64,000 nt of DNA from Petrolisthes cinctipes. Lineage: Eukaryota > Arthropoda > Malacostraca > Decapoda > Porcellanidae. The notes beneath the pieces were generated by a model. That model ran no database searches, was not told the origin of the DNA, and worked only from the letters and a program-made list of their open reading frames with translations. How positions within the stretch are numbered: the stretch's first letter is position 1; the number at the start of each line of letters is the position of its first letter. Positions 47,375-61,277 of the stretch are shown piece after piece. The DNA lies in NCBI GenBank assembly GCA_033782935.1, contig JAWQEG010000128.1, forward strand, positions 992,001 through 1,056,000, given 5' to 3'. Position numbers and translations under genes: made by a program.

Positions 47375-49537
47375 GTGTTAGAGTATTTTCAAAATACAGG
47401 CCAAAAACATACTGAAAATCGATCTTTTAGGTGCACAAAAGTCGATATGTGCATGCATCTTCAGTACCCGTTTATATCTCAAATTCAGGCTCAAAACACC
47501 CGAAAATTCAATATTTTGGGGTCCCAGAAGCAATCTGTACATGCCTACTCAGTGTTAGAGTATTTTCAAAATACAGGCCCAAAACATGCTGAAAATCGAT
47601 ATTTTAGATGCCCAAAGTCAATATGTGCATGTATCTTCTGTACCCGTTTATATCTCAAATTCAGGCTCAAAACACCCGAAAATTCAATATTTTGGGGTCC
47701 CAGAAGCAATCTGTACATGCCTACACAGTGCTAGAATATTTTCAAAATATAGGCTAAAAACATGCTAAAAATCGACATTTTAGGTGCCAAAAAATCGATA
47801 TATCAAATTCAGTCCCAAAACACCCGAAAATTCGATATTTAGAGGTCCCAGAAGGTATCTGTACATGCCTACTCCGTGTTAGAGTATTTTCAAAATACAG
47901 GCCAAAAACATACTGAAAATCGATCTTTTAGGTGCCCAAAAGTCGATATGTGCATGCATCTTCTGTAGCCGTTTATATCTCAAATTCTGGCCCTAAACAC
48001 CCGAAAATTCGATATTTTGGGGTCCCAGAAGCGATCTGTACTCCTTGTTAGAGTATTTTCAAAATTCAGGCCCAAAACATGCTGAAAATCGATAGTTTTG
48101 GTGCCCAAAGTCAATATGTGCATGTATCTTCTGTACCCGTTTATATCTCAAATTCAGGCTCAAAACACCCGAAAATTCAATATTTTGGGGTCCCAGAAGC
48201 AATCTGTACATGCCTACTCAGTGCTAGAATATTTTCAAAATATAGGCTAAAAATATGCTAAAAATCGATCTTTTAGGTGCCAAAAAGTCGATATCTCAAA
48301 TTCAGTCCCAAAACACCCGAAAATTCGATATTTAGGGGTCCCAGAAGGTATCTGTACATGCCTACTCCGTGTTAGAGTATTTTCAAAATACATGCTCAAA
48401 ACATACTGAAAATCGATCTTTTAGGTGCACAAAAGTCGATATGTGCATGCACCTTCAGTACCCGTTTATATCTCAAATTCAGGCTCAAAACACCCGAAAA
48501 TTCATTATTTTGGGGTCCCAGAAGCAATCTGTACATGCCTACTCAGTGTTAGAGTATTTTCAGAATACAGGCCCAAAACATGCTGAAAATCGATATTTTA
48601 GATGCCCAAAGTCAATATGTGCATGTATCTTCTGTACCCGTTTATATCTCAAATTCAGGCTCAAAACACCCGAAAATTCAATATTTTGGGGTCCCAGAAG
48701 CAATCTGTACATGCCTACACAGTGCTAGAATATTTTCAAAATATAGGCTAAAAACATGCTAAAAATCGACATTTTAGGTGCCAAAAAATCGATATCTCAA
48801 ATTCAGTCCCAAAACACCCGAAAATTCGATATTTAGAGGTCCCAGAAGGTATCTGTACATGCCTACTCCGTGTTAGAGTATTTTCAAAATACAGGCCAAA
48901 AACATACTGAAAATCGATCTTTTAGGTGCCCAAAAGTCGATATGTGCATGCATCTTCTGTACCCGTTTATATCTAAAATTCTGGCCCTAAACACCCGAAA
49001 ATTCGATATTTAGGGGTCCCAGAAGCGATCTGTACATGCCTACTCCGTGTTAGAATATTTTCAAATAACATGCTCAAAACATACTGAAAATCGATCTTTT
49101 AGGTGCACTAAAGTCGATATGTGCATGCATCTTCAGTACCCGTTTATATCTCAAATTCAGGCTCAAAACACCCGAAAATTCAATATTTTGGGGTCCCAGA
49201 AGCAATCTGTACATGCCTACTCAGTGTTAGAGTATTTTCAAAATACAGGCCCAAAACATGCTGAAAATCGATATTTTAGATGCCCAAAGTCAATATGTGC
49301 ATGTATCTTCTGTACCCGTTTATATCTCGAATTCAGGCTCAAAACACCCGAAAATTCAATATTTTGGGGTCCCAGAAGCAATCTGTACAGTGCTAGAATA
49401 TTTTCAAAATATAGGCTTAAAACATGCTAAAAATCGATCTTTTAGGTGCCAAAAAGTCGATATCTCAAATTCAGTCCCAAAACACCCGAAAATTCGATAT
49501 TTAGAGGTCCCAAAAGGTATCTGTACATGCCTACTCC
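47375..49537. repeat. Trimers and one A-A-B-C tetramer
   Basis: Units start at 47375 (501 bp), 47876 (493 bp; GATCTGTACTCCTTGTTAG, an 8-bp loss at an A/B boundary), 48369 (501 bp) and 48870 (A-A-B-C, 668 bp, with the 10-bp-shortened B). The B in the unit at 47876 reads CGATAGTTTTGGTG, a marker also seen at 55436, 61110 and 62112. Confidence 0.87.
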
Positions 49538-50214
49538 GTGTTAGAGTATTTTCAAAATACATGCTCAAAACATACTGAAAATCGATCTTTTAGGTGCACA
49601 AAAGTCGATATGTGCATGCATCTTCAGTACCCGTTTATATCTCTAATTCAGGCTCAACACACCCGAAAATTCAATATTTTGGGGTCCCAGAAGCAATCTG
49701 TACATGCTTACTCAGTGTTAGAGTATTTTCAAAATTCAGGCCCAAAACATGCTGAAAATCGATATTTTAGATGCCCAAAGTCAATATGTGTATGTATCTT
49801 CTGTACCCGTTTATATCTCAAATTCAGGCTCAAAACACCCGAAAATTCAATATTTTGGGGTCCCAGAAGCAATCTGTACATGCCTACTCCGTGTTAGAGT
49901 ATTTTCAAAATACAGGCCCAAAACATGCTGAAAATCGATATTTTAGATGCCCAAAGTCAATATGTGCATGTATCTTCTGTACCCGTTTATATCTCAAATT
50001 CAGGCTCAAAATACCCGAAAATTCAATATTTTGGGGTCCCAGAAGCAATCTGTACATGCCTACACAGTGCTAGAATATTTTCAAAATATAGGCTAAAAAC
50101 ATGCTAAAAATCGACATTTTAGGTGCCAAAAAATCGATATCTCAAATTCAGTCCCAAAACACCCGAAAATTCGATATTTAGAGGTCCCAGAAGGTATCTG
50201 TACATGCCTACTCC
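49538..50214. repeat. Tetrameric A-B-B-C unit (677 bp), copy 2
   Basis: The order and most private markers are those of 46698-47374, including CTCTAATTCAGG and CTCAACACACCCG. Its second B is where the left edge of the 5674-bp duplication falls (base 49925). Confidence 0.87.
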
Positions 50215-53200
50215 GTGTTAGAGTATTTTCAAAATACAGGCCAAAAACATACTGAAAATCGATCTTTTAGGTGCACAAAAGTCGATATGTGCATGCATCT
50301 TCAGTACCCGTTTATATCTCAAATTCAGGCTCAAAACACCCGAAAATTCAATATTTTGGGGTCCCAGAAGCAATCTGTACATGCCTACTCAGTGTTAGAG
50401 TATTTTCAAAGTACAGGCCCAAAACATGCTGAAAATCGATATTTTAGATGCCCAAAGTCAATATGTGCATGTAACCTCTGTACCCGTTTATATCTCAAAT
50501 TCAGGCTCAAAACACCCGAAAATTCAATACTTTGGGGTCCCAGAAGCAATCTGTACATGCCTACACAGTGCAGGAATATTTTCAAAATATAGGCTTTATA
50601 AAAACATGCTAAAAATCGACATTTTATGTGCCAAAAAATCGATATCTCAAATTCAGTCCCAAAACACCCGAAAATTCGATATTTAGAGGTCCCAGAAGGT
50701 ATCTGTACATGCCTACTCCGTGTTAGAGTATTTTCAAAATACAGGCCAAAAACATACTGAAAATAGATCTTTTAGGTGCACAAAAGTCGATATGTGCATG
50801 CATCTTCAGTACCCGTTTATATCTCAAATTCAGGCTCAAAACACCCGAAAATTCAATATTTTGGGGTCCCAGAAGCAATCTGTACATGCCTACTCAGTGT
50901 TAGAGTGTTTTCAAAATACAGGCCCAAAACATGCTGAAAATCGATATTTTAGATGCCCAAAGTCAATATGTGCATGTATCTTCTGTACCCGTTTATATCT
51001 CAAATTCAGGCTCAAAACACCCGAAAATTCAATACTTTGGGGTCCCAGAAGCAATCTGTACATGCCTACACAGTGCTAGAATATTTTCAAAATATAGGCT
51101 TTATAAAAACATGCTAAAAATCGACATTTTATGTGCCAAAAAATCGATATCTCAAATTCAGTCCCAAAACACCCGAAAATTCGATATTTAGAGGTCCCAG
51201 AAGGTATCTGTACATGCCTACTCCGTGTTAGAGTATTTTCAAAATACAGGCCAAAAACATACTGAAAATCGATCTTTTAGGTGCCCAAAAGTCGAAATGT
51301 GCATGCATCTTCTGTACCCGTTTATATCTCAAATTCTGGCCCTAAACACCCGAAAATTCAATATTTTGGGGTCCCAGAAGCGATCTGTACATGCCTACTC
51401 CGTGTTAGAGTATTTTCAAAATTCAGGCCCAAAACATGCTGAAAATCGATATTTTTGGTGCCCAAAGTCAATATGTGCATGTATCTTCTGTACCCGTTTA
51501 TATCTCAAATTCAGGCTCAAAACACCCGAAAATTCAATATTTTGGGGTCCCAGAAGCAATCTGTACATGCCTACTCAGTGCTAGAATATTTTCAAAATAT
51601 AGGCTAAAAACATGCTAAAAATCGATCTTTTAGGTGCCAAAAAGTCGATATCTCAAATTCAGTCCCAAAACACCCGAAAATTCGATATTTAGGGGTCCCA
51701 GAAGCGATCTGTACATGCCTACTCCGTGTTAGAGTATTTTCAAAATACATGCTCAAAACATACTGAAAATCGAACTTTTAGGTGCACAAAAGTCGATATG
51801 TGCATGCATCTTCAGTACCCGTTTATATCTCAAATTCAGGCTCAAAACACCCGAAAATTCAATATTTTGGGGTCCCAGAAGCAATCTGTACATGCCTACT
51901 CAGTGTTAGAGTATTTTCAAAATACAGGCCAAAAACATACTGAAAATCGACCTTTTAGGTGCCCAAAAGTCGATATGTGCATGCATCTTCTGTACCCGTT
52001 TATATCTCAAATTCTGGCCCTAAACACCCGAAAATTTGATATTTTGGGGTCCCAGAAGCGATCTGTACATGCCTACTCCGTGTTAGAGTATTTTCAAAAT
52101 TCAGGCCCAAAACATGCTGAAAATCGATATTTTTGGTGCCCAAAGTCAATATGTGCATGTATCTTCTGTACCCGTTTATATCTCAAATTCAGGCTCAAAA
52201 CACCCGAAAATTCAATATTTTGGGGTCCCAGAAGCAATCTGTACATGCCTATTCAGTGCTAGAATATTTTCAAAATATAGGCTAAAAACATGCTAAAAAT
52301 CGATCTTTTAGGTGCCAAAAAGTCGATATCTCAAATTCAGTCCCAAAACACCCGAAAATTCGATATTTAGGGGTCCCAGAAGCCATCTGTACATGCCTAC
52401 TCCGTGTTAGAGTATTTTCAAAATACATGCTCAAAACATACTGAAAATCGATCTTTTAGGTGCACAAAAGTCGATATGTGCATGCATCTTCAGTACCCGT
52501 TTATATCTCAAATTCAGGCTCAAAACACCCGAAAATTCAATATTTTGGGGTCCCAGAAGCAATCTGTACATGCCTACTAAGTGTTAGAGTATTTTCAAAA
52601 TACAGGCCCACAACATGCTGAAAATCGATATTTTAGATGCCCAAAGTCAATATGTGCATGTATCTTCTGTACCCGTTTATATCTCAAATTCAGGCTCAAA
52701 ACACCCGAAAATTCAATATTTTGGGGTCCCAGAAGCAATCTGTAAATGCCTACACAGTGCTAGAATATTTTCAAAATATAGGCTAAAAACATGCTAAAAA
52801 TCGACATATTAGGTGCCAAAAATTGATATCTCAAATTCAGTCACAAAACACCCGAAAATTCGATATTTAGAGGTCCCAGAAGGTATCTGTACATGCCTAC
52901 TCCGTGTTAGAGTATTTTCAAAATACAGGCCAAAAACATACTGAAAATCGATCTTTTAGGTGCCCAAAAGTCGATATGTGCATGAATCTTCTGTACCCGT
53001 TTATATCTCAAATTCAGGCTCAAAACACCCGAAAATTCAATATTTTGGGGTCCCAGAAGCAATCTGTACATGCCTACACAGTGCTAGAATATTTTCAAAA
53101 TATAGGCTAAAAACATGCTAAAAATCGACATTTTAGGTGCCAAAAAATCGATATCTCAAATTCAGTCCCAAAACACCCGAAAATTCGATATTTAGAGGTC

Positions 53201-55603
53201 CCAGAAGCGATCTGTACATGCCTACTCCGTGTTAGAGTATTTTCAAAATACATGCTCAAAACATACTGAAAATCGATCTTTTAGGTGCACCAAAGTCGAT
53301 ATGTGCATGCATCTTCAGTACCCGTTTATATCTCAAATTCAGGCTCAAAACACCCGAAAATTCAATATTTTGGGGTCTTAGAAGCAATCTGTACATGCCT
53401 ACTCAGTGTTAGAGTATTTTCAAAATACAGGCCCAAAACATGCTGAAAATCGATATTTTAGATGCCCAAAGTCAATATGTGCATGTATCTTCTGTACCCG
53501 TTTATATCTCAAATTCAGGCTCTAAACACCCGAAAATTCAATATTTTGGGGTCCCAGAAGCAATCTGTACATGCCTACACAGTAATAGAATATTTTCAAA
53601 ATATAGGCTAAAAACATGCTGAAAATCGACATTTTAGGTGCCAAAAAATCGATATCTCAAATTCAGTCCCAAAACACCCGAAAATTCGATATTTAGAGGT
53701 CCCAGAAGGTATCTGTACATGCCTACTCCGTGTTAGAGTATTTTCATAATACAGGCCAAAAACATACTGAAAATCGATCTTTTAGGTGCACAAAAGTCGA
53801 TATGTGCATGCATCTTCTGTACCCGTTTATATCTCAATTTCTGGCCCTAAACACCCGAAAATTCGATATTTTGGGGTCCCAGAAGCGATCTGTACATGCC
53901 TACTCCGTGTTAGAGTATTTTCAAAATTCAGGTCCAAAACATGCTGAAAATCGATATTTTTGGTGCCAAAAGTCAATATGTGCATGTATCTTCTGTACCC
54001 GTTTATATCTCAAATTCAGGCTCAAAACACCCGAAAATTCAATATTTTGGGGTCCCAGAAGCAATCTGTACAGTGCTAGAATATTTTCAAAATATAGGCT
54101 ATAAAACATGCTAAAAATCGATCTTTTAGGTGCCAAAAAGTCGATATCTCAAATTCAGTCCCAAAACACACGAAAATTCGATATTTAGGGGTCCCAGAAG
54201 CGATATGTACATGCCTACTCCGTGTTAGAGTATTTTCAAAATACATGCTCAAAACATACTGAAAATCGATCTTTTAGGTGCACAAAAGTCGATATGTGCA
54301 TGCATCTTCAGTACCCGTTTATATCTCAAATTCAGGCCCTAAACACCCGAAAATTCAACATTTTGGGGTCCCAGAAGCAATCTGTACATGCCTATTCAGT
54401 GTTAGAGTATTTTCAAAATACAGGCCCAAAACATGCTGAAAATCGATATTTTAGATGCCCAAAGTCAATATGTGCATGTATCTTCTGTACCCGTTTATAT
54501 CTCAAATTCAGGCTCAAAACACCCGAAAATTCAATATTTTGGGGTCCCAGAAGCAATCTGTACAGTGCTAGAATATTTTCAAAATATAGGCTAAAAACAT
54601 GCTAAAAATCGATCTTTTAGGTGCCAAAAAGTCGATATCTCAAATTCAGTCCCAAAACACCCGAATATTCGATATTTAGAGGTCCCAGAACGATCTGTAC
54701 ATGCCTACTCCGTGTTAGAGTATTTTCAAAATACATGCTCAAAACATACTGAAAATCGATCTTTTAGGTGCACAAAAGTCGATATGTGCATGCATCTTCT
54801 GTACCCGTTTATATCTCAAATTCATGCTCAAAACACCCGAAAATTCAATATTTTGGGGTCCCAGAAGCAATCTGTACATGCCTACTCCGTGTTAGAGTAT
54901 TTTCAAAATACAGGCCCAAAACATGCTGAAAATCGATATTTTAGATGCCCAAAGTCAATATGTGCATGTATCTTCTGTACCCGTTTATATCTCAAATTCA
55001 GGCTCAAAAAACCCGAAAATTCAATATTTTAGGGTCCCAGAAGCAATCTGTAAATGCCTACACAGTGCTAGAATATTTTCAAAATATAGGCTAAAACATG
55101 CTAAAAATCGACATTTTAGGTGCCAAAAAATCGATATCTCAAATTCAGTCCCAAAACACCCGAAAATTCGATATTTAGAGGTCCCAGAAGGTATCTGTAC
55201 ATGCCTACTCCGTGTTAGAGTATTTTCAAAATACAGGCCAAAAACATACTGAAAATCGATCTTTTAGGTGCCAAAAAGTCGATATGTGCATGCATCTTCT
55301 GTACCCGTTTATATCTCAAATTCTGGCCCTAAACACCCGAAAATTCGATATTTTGGGGTCCCAGAAGCGATCTGTACATGCCTACTCCGTGTTAGAGTAT
55401 TTTCAAAATTCAGGCCCAAAACATGCTGAAAATCGATAGTTTTGGTGCCCAAAGTCAATATGTGCATGTATCTTCTGTACCCGTTTATATCTCAAATTCA
55501 GGCTCATAACACCCGAAAATTCAATATTTTGGGGTCCCAGAAGCAATCTGTACATGCCTACTCAGTGCTAGAATATTTTCAAAATATAGGCTAAAAATAT
55601 GCT
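49925..55603. repeat. 5674-bp tandem duplication, copy 1
   Basis: The sequence aligns with 55599-61277 at a constant offset of 5674 bp over 5679 bp with no indel. I saw about a dozen substitutions, for example AAAATAGATC/AAAATCGATC (50765), ACTAAGTG/ACTCAGTG (52579), TGCCCAAAG/TGCACAAAG (52640), GGCTAAAAAC/GGATAAAAAC (52284) and CTGTAAATG/CTGCAAATG (55050). Units include 505-bp trimers (50215, 50720), 51225, A-A-B-C (51726), 52404 (500 bp), A-C (52904), 53229, 53730 (492 bp), 54222 (490 bp), 54712 (500 bp) and 55212. Confidence 0.93.
51726..52403. repeat. Tetrameric A-A-B-C unit (678 bp)
   Basis: A monomers at 51726 (ATGCTCAAAACATAC lineage) and 51903 (AGGCCAAAAACATAC lineage) precede B at 52080 and C at 52256. 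Because 177 is a multiple of three, the A-A-B run gives the longest stop-free frame of the window (178 codons), which I regard as accidental. It is copied at 57400-58077. Confidence 0.9.
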
Positions 55604-55740
55604 GAAAATCGATATTTTAGATGCCCAAAGTCAATATGTGCATGTATCTTCTGTACCCGTTTATATCTCAAATTCAGGCTCAAAATACTCGAAAATTCAA
55701 TATTTTGGGGTCCCAGAAGCAATCTGTACATGCCTACACA
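55565..55740 (+). repeat. Chimeric C/B monomer at duplication junction
   Basis: The monomer starts as C (GTGCTAGAATATTTTC, ATAGGCTAAAAATATGCT) and from base 55604 on is B (GAAAATCGATATTTTAGATG). It is 176 bp, so it lacks the C deletion. The equivalent place after copy 2 (61239-61386) is an ordinary C monomer. The switch falls within ATGCT, shared by C and B, and marks the exchange point that produced the 5674-bp duplication. Confidence 0.9.
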
Positions 55741-58700
55741 GTGCTAGAATATTTTCAAAATATAGGCTAAAAACATGCTAAAAATCGACATTTTAGGTGC
55801 CAAAAAATCGATATCTCAAATTCAGTCCCAAAACACCCGAAAATTCGATATTTAGAGGTCCCAGAAGGTATCTGTACATGCCTACTCCGTGTTAGAGTAT
55901 TTTCAAAATACAGGCCAAAAACATACTGAAAATCGATCTTTTAGGTGCACAAAAGTCGATATGTGCATGCATCTTCAGTACCCGTTTATATCTCAAATTC
56001 AGGCTCAAAACACCCGAAAATTCAATATTTTGGGGTCCCAGAAGCAATCTGTACATGCCTACTCAGTGTTAGAGTATTTTCAAAGTACAGGCCCAAAACA
56101 TGCTGAAAATCGATATTTTAGATGCCCAAAGTCAATATGTGCATGTAACCTCTGTACCCGTTTATATCTCAAATTCAGGCTCAAAACACCCGAAAATTCA
56201 ATACTTTGGGGTCCCAGAAGCAATCTGTACATGCCTACACAGTGCAGGAATATTTTCAAAATATAGGCTTTATAAAAACATGCTAAAAATCGACATTTTA
56301 TGTGCCAAAAAATCGATATCTCAAATTCAGTCCCAAAACACCCGAAAATTCGATATTTAGAGGTCCCAGAAGGTATCTGTACATGCCTACTCCGTGTTAG
56401 AGTATTTTCAAAATACAGGCCAAAAACATACTGAAAATCGATCTTTTAGGTGCACAAAAGTCGATATGTGCATGCATCTTCAGTACCCGTTTATATCTCA
56501 AATTCAGGCTCAAAACACCCGAAAATTCAATATTTTGGGGTCCCAGAAGCAATCTGTACATGCCTACTCAGTGTTAGAGTGTTTTCAAAATACAGGCCCA
56601 AAACATGCTGAAAATCGATATTTTAGATGCCCAAAGTCAATATGTGCATGTATCTTCTGTACCCGTTTATATCTCAAATTCAGGCTCAAAACACCCGAAA
56701 ATTCAATACTTTGGGGTCCCAGAAGCAATCTGTACATGCCTACACAGTGCTAGAATATTTTCAAAATATAGGCTTTATAAAAACATGCTAAAAATCGACA
56801 TTTTATGTGCCAAAAAATCGATATCTCAAATTCAGTCCCAAAACACCCGAAAATTCGATATTTAGAGGTCCCAGAAGGTATCTGTACATGCCTACTCCGT
56901 GTTAGAGTATTTTCAAAATACAGGCCAAAAACATACTGAAAATCGATCTTTTAGGTGCCCAAAAGTCGAAATGTGCATGCATCTTCTGTACCCGTTTATA
57001 TCTCAAATTCTGGCCCTAAACACCCGAAAATTCAATATTTTGGGGTCCCAGAAGCGATCTGTACATGCCTACTCCGTGTTAGAGTATTTTCAAAATTCAG
57101 GCCCAAAACATGCTGAAAATCGATATTTTTGGTGCCCAAAGTCAATATGTGCATGTATCTTCTGTACCCGTTTATATCTCAAATTCAGGCTCAAAACACC
57201 CGAAAATTCAATATTTTGGGGTCCCAGAAGCAATCTGTACATGCCTACTCAGTGCTAGAATATTTTCAAAATATAGGCTAAAAACATGCTAAAAATCGAT
57301 CTTTTAGGTGCCAAAAAGTCGATATCTCAAATTCAGTCCCAAAACACCCGAAAATTCGATATTTAGGGGTCCCAGAAGCGATCTGTACATGCCTACTCCG
57401 TGTTAGAGTATTTTCAAAATACATGCTCAAAACATACTGAAAATCGAACTTTTAGGTGCACAAAAGTCGATATGTGCATGCATCTTCAGTACCCGTTTAT
57501 ATCTCAAATTCAGGCTCAAAACACCCGAAAATTCAATATTTTGGGGTCCCAGAAGCAATCTGTACATGCCTACTCAGTGTTAGAGTATTTTCAAAATACA
57601 GGCCAAAAACATACTGAAAATCGACCTTTTAGGTGCCCAAAAGTCGATATGTGCATGCATCTTCTGTACCCGTTTATATCTCAAATTCTGGCCCTAAACA
57701 CCCGAAAATTTGATATTTTGGGGTCCCAGAAGCGATCTGTACATGCCTACTCCGTGTTAGAGTATTTTCAAAATTCAGGCCCAAAACATGCTGAAAATCG
57801 ATATTTTTGGTGCCCAAAGTCAATATGTGCATGTATCTTCTGTACCCGTTTATATCTCAAATTCAGGCTCAAAACACCCGAAAATTCAATATTTTGGGGT
57901 CCCAGAAGCAATCTGTACATGCCTATTCAGTGCTAGAATATTTTCAAAATATAGGATAAAAACATGCTAAAAATCGATCTTTTAGGTGCCAAAAAGTCGA
58001 TATCTCAAATTCAGTCCCAAAACACCCGAAAATTCGATATTTAGGGGTCCCAGAAGCCATCTGTACATGCCTACTCCGTGTTAGAGTATTTTCAAAATAC
58101 ATGCTCAAAACATACTGAAAATCGATCTTTTAGGTGCACAAAAGTCGATATGTGCATGCATCTTCAGTACCCGTTTATATCTCAAATTCAGGCTCAAAAC
58201 ACCCGAAAATTCAATATTTTGGGGTCCCAGAAGCAATCTGTACATGCCTACTCAGTGTTAGAGTATTTTCAAAATACAGGCCCACAACATGCTGAAAATC
58301 GATATTTTAGATGCACAAAGTCAATATGTGCATGTATCTTCTGTACCCGTTTATATCTCAAATTCAGGCTCAAAACACCCGAAAATTCAATATTTTGGGG
58401 TCCCAGAAGCAATCTGTAAATGCCTACACAGTGCTAGAATATTTTCAAAATATAGGCTAAAAACATGCTAAAAATCGACATATTAGGTGCCAAAAATTGA
58501 TATCTCAAATTCAGTCACAAAACACCCGAAAATTCGATATTTAGAGGTCCCAGAAGGTATCTGTACATGCCTACTCCGTGTTAGAGTATTTTCAAAATAC
58601 AGGCCAAAAACATACTGAAAATCGATCTTTTAGGTGCCCAAAAGTCGATATGTGCATGAATCTTCTGTACCCGTTTATATCTCAAATTCAGGCTCAAAAC

Positions 58701-61277
58701 ACCCGAAAATTCAATATTTTGGGGTCCCAGAAGCAATCTGTACATGCCTACACAGTGCTAGAATATTTTCAAAATATAGGCTAAAAACATGCTAAAAATC
58801 GACATTTTAGGTGCCAAAAAATCGATATCTCAAATTCAGTCCCAAAACACCCGAAAATTCGATATTTAGAGGTCCCAGAAGCGATCTGTACATGCCTACT
58901 CCGTGTTAGAGTATTTTCAAAATACATGCTCAAAACATACTGAAAATCGATCTTTTAGGTGCACCAAAGTCGATATGTGCATGCATCTTCAGTACCCGTT
59001 TATATCTCAAATTCAGGCTCAAAACACCCGAAAATTCAATATTTTGGGGTCTTAGAAGCAATCTGTACATGCCTACTCAGTGTTAGAGTATTTTCAAAAT
59101 ACAGGCCCAAAACATGCTGAAAATCGATATTTTAGATGCCCAAAGTCAATATGTGCATGTATCTTCTGTACCCGTTTATATCTCAAATTCAGGCTCTAAA
59201 CACCCGAAAATTCAATATTTTGGGGTCCCAGAAGCAATCTGTACATGCCTACACAGTAATAGAATATTTTCAAAATATAGGCTAAAAACATGCTGAAAAT
59301 CGACATTTTAGGTGCCAAAAAATCGATATCTCAAATTCAGTCCCAAAACACCCGAAAATTCGATATTTAGAGGTCCCAGAAGGTATCTGTACATGCCTAC
59401 TCCGTGTTAGAGTATTTTCAAAATACAGGCAAAAAACATACTGAAAATCGATCTTTTAGGTGCACAAAAGTCGATATGTGCATGCATCTTCTGTACCCGT
59501 TTATATCTCAATTTCTGGCCCTAAACACCCGAAAATTCGATATTTTGGGGTCCCAGAAGCGATCTGTACATGCCTACTCCGTGTTAGAGTATTTTCAAAA
59601 TTCAGGTCCAAAACATGCTGAAAATCGATATTTTTGGTGCCAAAAGTCAATATGTGCATGTATCTTCTGTACCCGTTTATATCTCAAATTCAGGCTCAAA
59701 ACACCCGAAAATTCAATATTTTGGGGTCCCAGAAGCAATCTGTACAATGCTAGAATATTTTCAAAATATAGACTATAAAACATGCTAAAAATCGATCTTT
59801 TAGGTGCCAAAAAGTCGATATCTCAAATTCAGTCCCAAAACACACGAAAATTCGATATTTAGGGGTCCCAGAAGCGATATGTACATGCCTACTCCGTGTT
59901 AGAGTATTTTCAAAATACATGCTCAAAACATACTGAAAATCGATCTTTTAGGTGCACAAAAGTCGATATGTGCATGCATCTTCAGTACCCGTTTATATCT
60001 CAAATTCAGGCTCAAAACACCCGAAAATTCAACATTTTGGGGTCCCAGAAGCAATCTGTACATGCCTATTCAGTGTTAGAGTATTTTCAAAATACAGGCC
60101 CAAAACATGCTGAAAATCGATATTTTAGATGCCCAAAGTCAATATGTGCATGTATCTTCTGTACCCGTTTATATCTCAAATTCAGGCTCAAAACACCCGA
60201 AAATTCAATATTTTGGGGTCCCAGAAGCAATCTGTACAGTGCTAGAATATTTTCAAAATATAGGCTAAAAACATGCTAAAAATCGATCTTTTAGGTGCCA
60301 AAAAGTCGATATCTCAAATTCAGTCCCAAAACACCCGAATATTCGATATTTAGAGGTCCCAGAACGATCTGTACATGCCTACTCCGTGTTAGAGTATTTT
60401 CAAAATACATGCTCAAAACATACTGAAAATCGATCTTTTAGGTGCACAAAAGTCGATATGTGCATGCATCTTCTGTACCCGTTTATATCTCAATTTCATG
60501 CTCAAAACACCCGAAAATTCAATATTTTGGGGTCCCAGAAGCAATCTGTACATGCCTACTCCGTGTTAGAGTATTTTCAAAATACAGGCCCAAAACATGC
60601 TGAAAATCGATATTTTAGATGCCCAAAGTCAATATGTGCATGTATCTTCTGTACCCGTTTATATCTCAAATTCAGGCTCAAAAAACCCGAAAATTCAATA
60701 TTTTAGGGTCCCAGAAGCAATCTGCAAATGCCTACACAGTGCTAGAATATTTTCAAAATATAGGCTAAAACATGCTAAAAATCGACATTTTAGGTGCCAA
60801 AAAATCGATATCTCAAATTCAGTCCCAAAACACCCGAAAATTCGATATTTAGAGGTCCCAGAAGGTATCTGTACATGCCTACTCCGTGTTAGAGTATTTT
60901 CAAAATACAGGCCAAAAACATACTGAAAATCGATCTTTTAGGTGCCAAAAAGTCGATATGTGCATGCATCTTCTGTACCCGTTTATATCTCAAATTCTGG
61001 CCCTAAACACCCGAAAATTCGATATTTTGGGGTCCCAGAAGCGATCTGTACATGCCTACTCCGTGTTAGAGTATTTTCAAAATTCAGGCCCAAAACATGC
61101 TGAAAATCGATAGTTTTGGTGCCCAAAGTCAATATGTGCATGTATCTTCTGTACCCGTTTATATCTCAAATTCAGGCTCATAACACCCGAAAATTCAATA
61201 TTTTGGGGTCCCAGAAGCAATCTGTACATGCCTACTCAGTGCTAGAATATTTTCAAAATATAGGCTAAAAATATGCT
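55599..61277. repeat. 5674-bp tandem duplication, copy 2
   Basis: This copy repeats every unit of copy 1, including the AABC tetramer (57400-58077), A-C dimer (58578-58902), CTTAGAAGC marker (59051) and the CCGAATATTCG and CCCAGAACGATC markers of the unit at 60386. Copies overlap in the 5 bp ATGCT at the junction. Confidence 0.93.

Noticed and set aside
51726..52262. Longest open frame (178 codons) as a possible gene
   Set aside because: It is the A-A-B run of a tetramer; 177 bp is divisible by three, so doubling A extends the frame automatically. The copy at 57400 is the same duplication.
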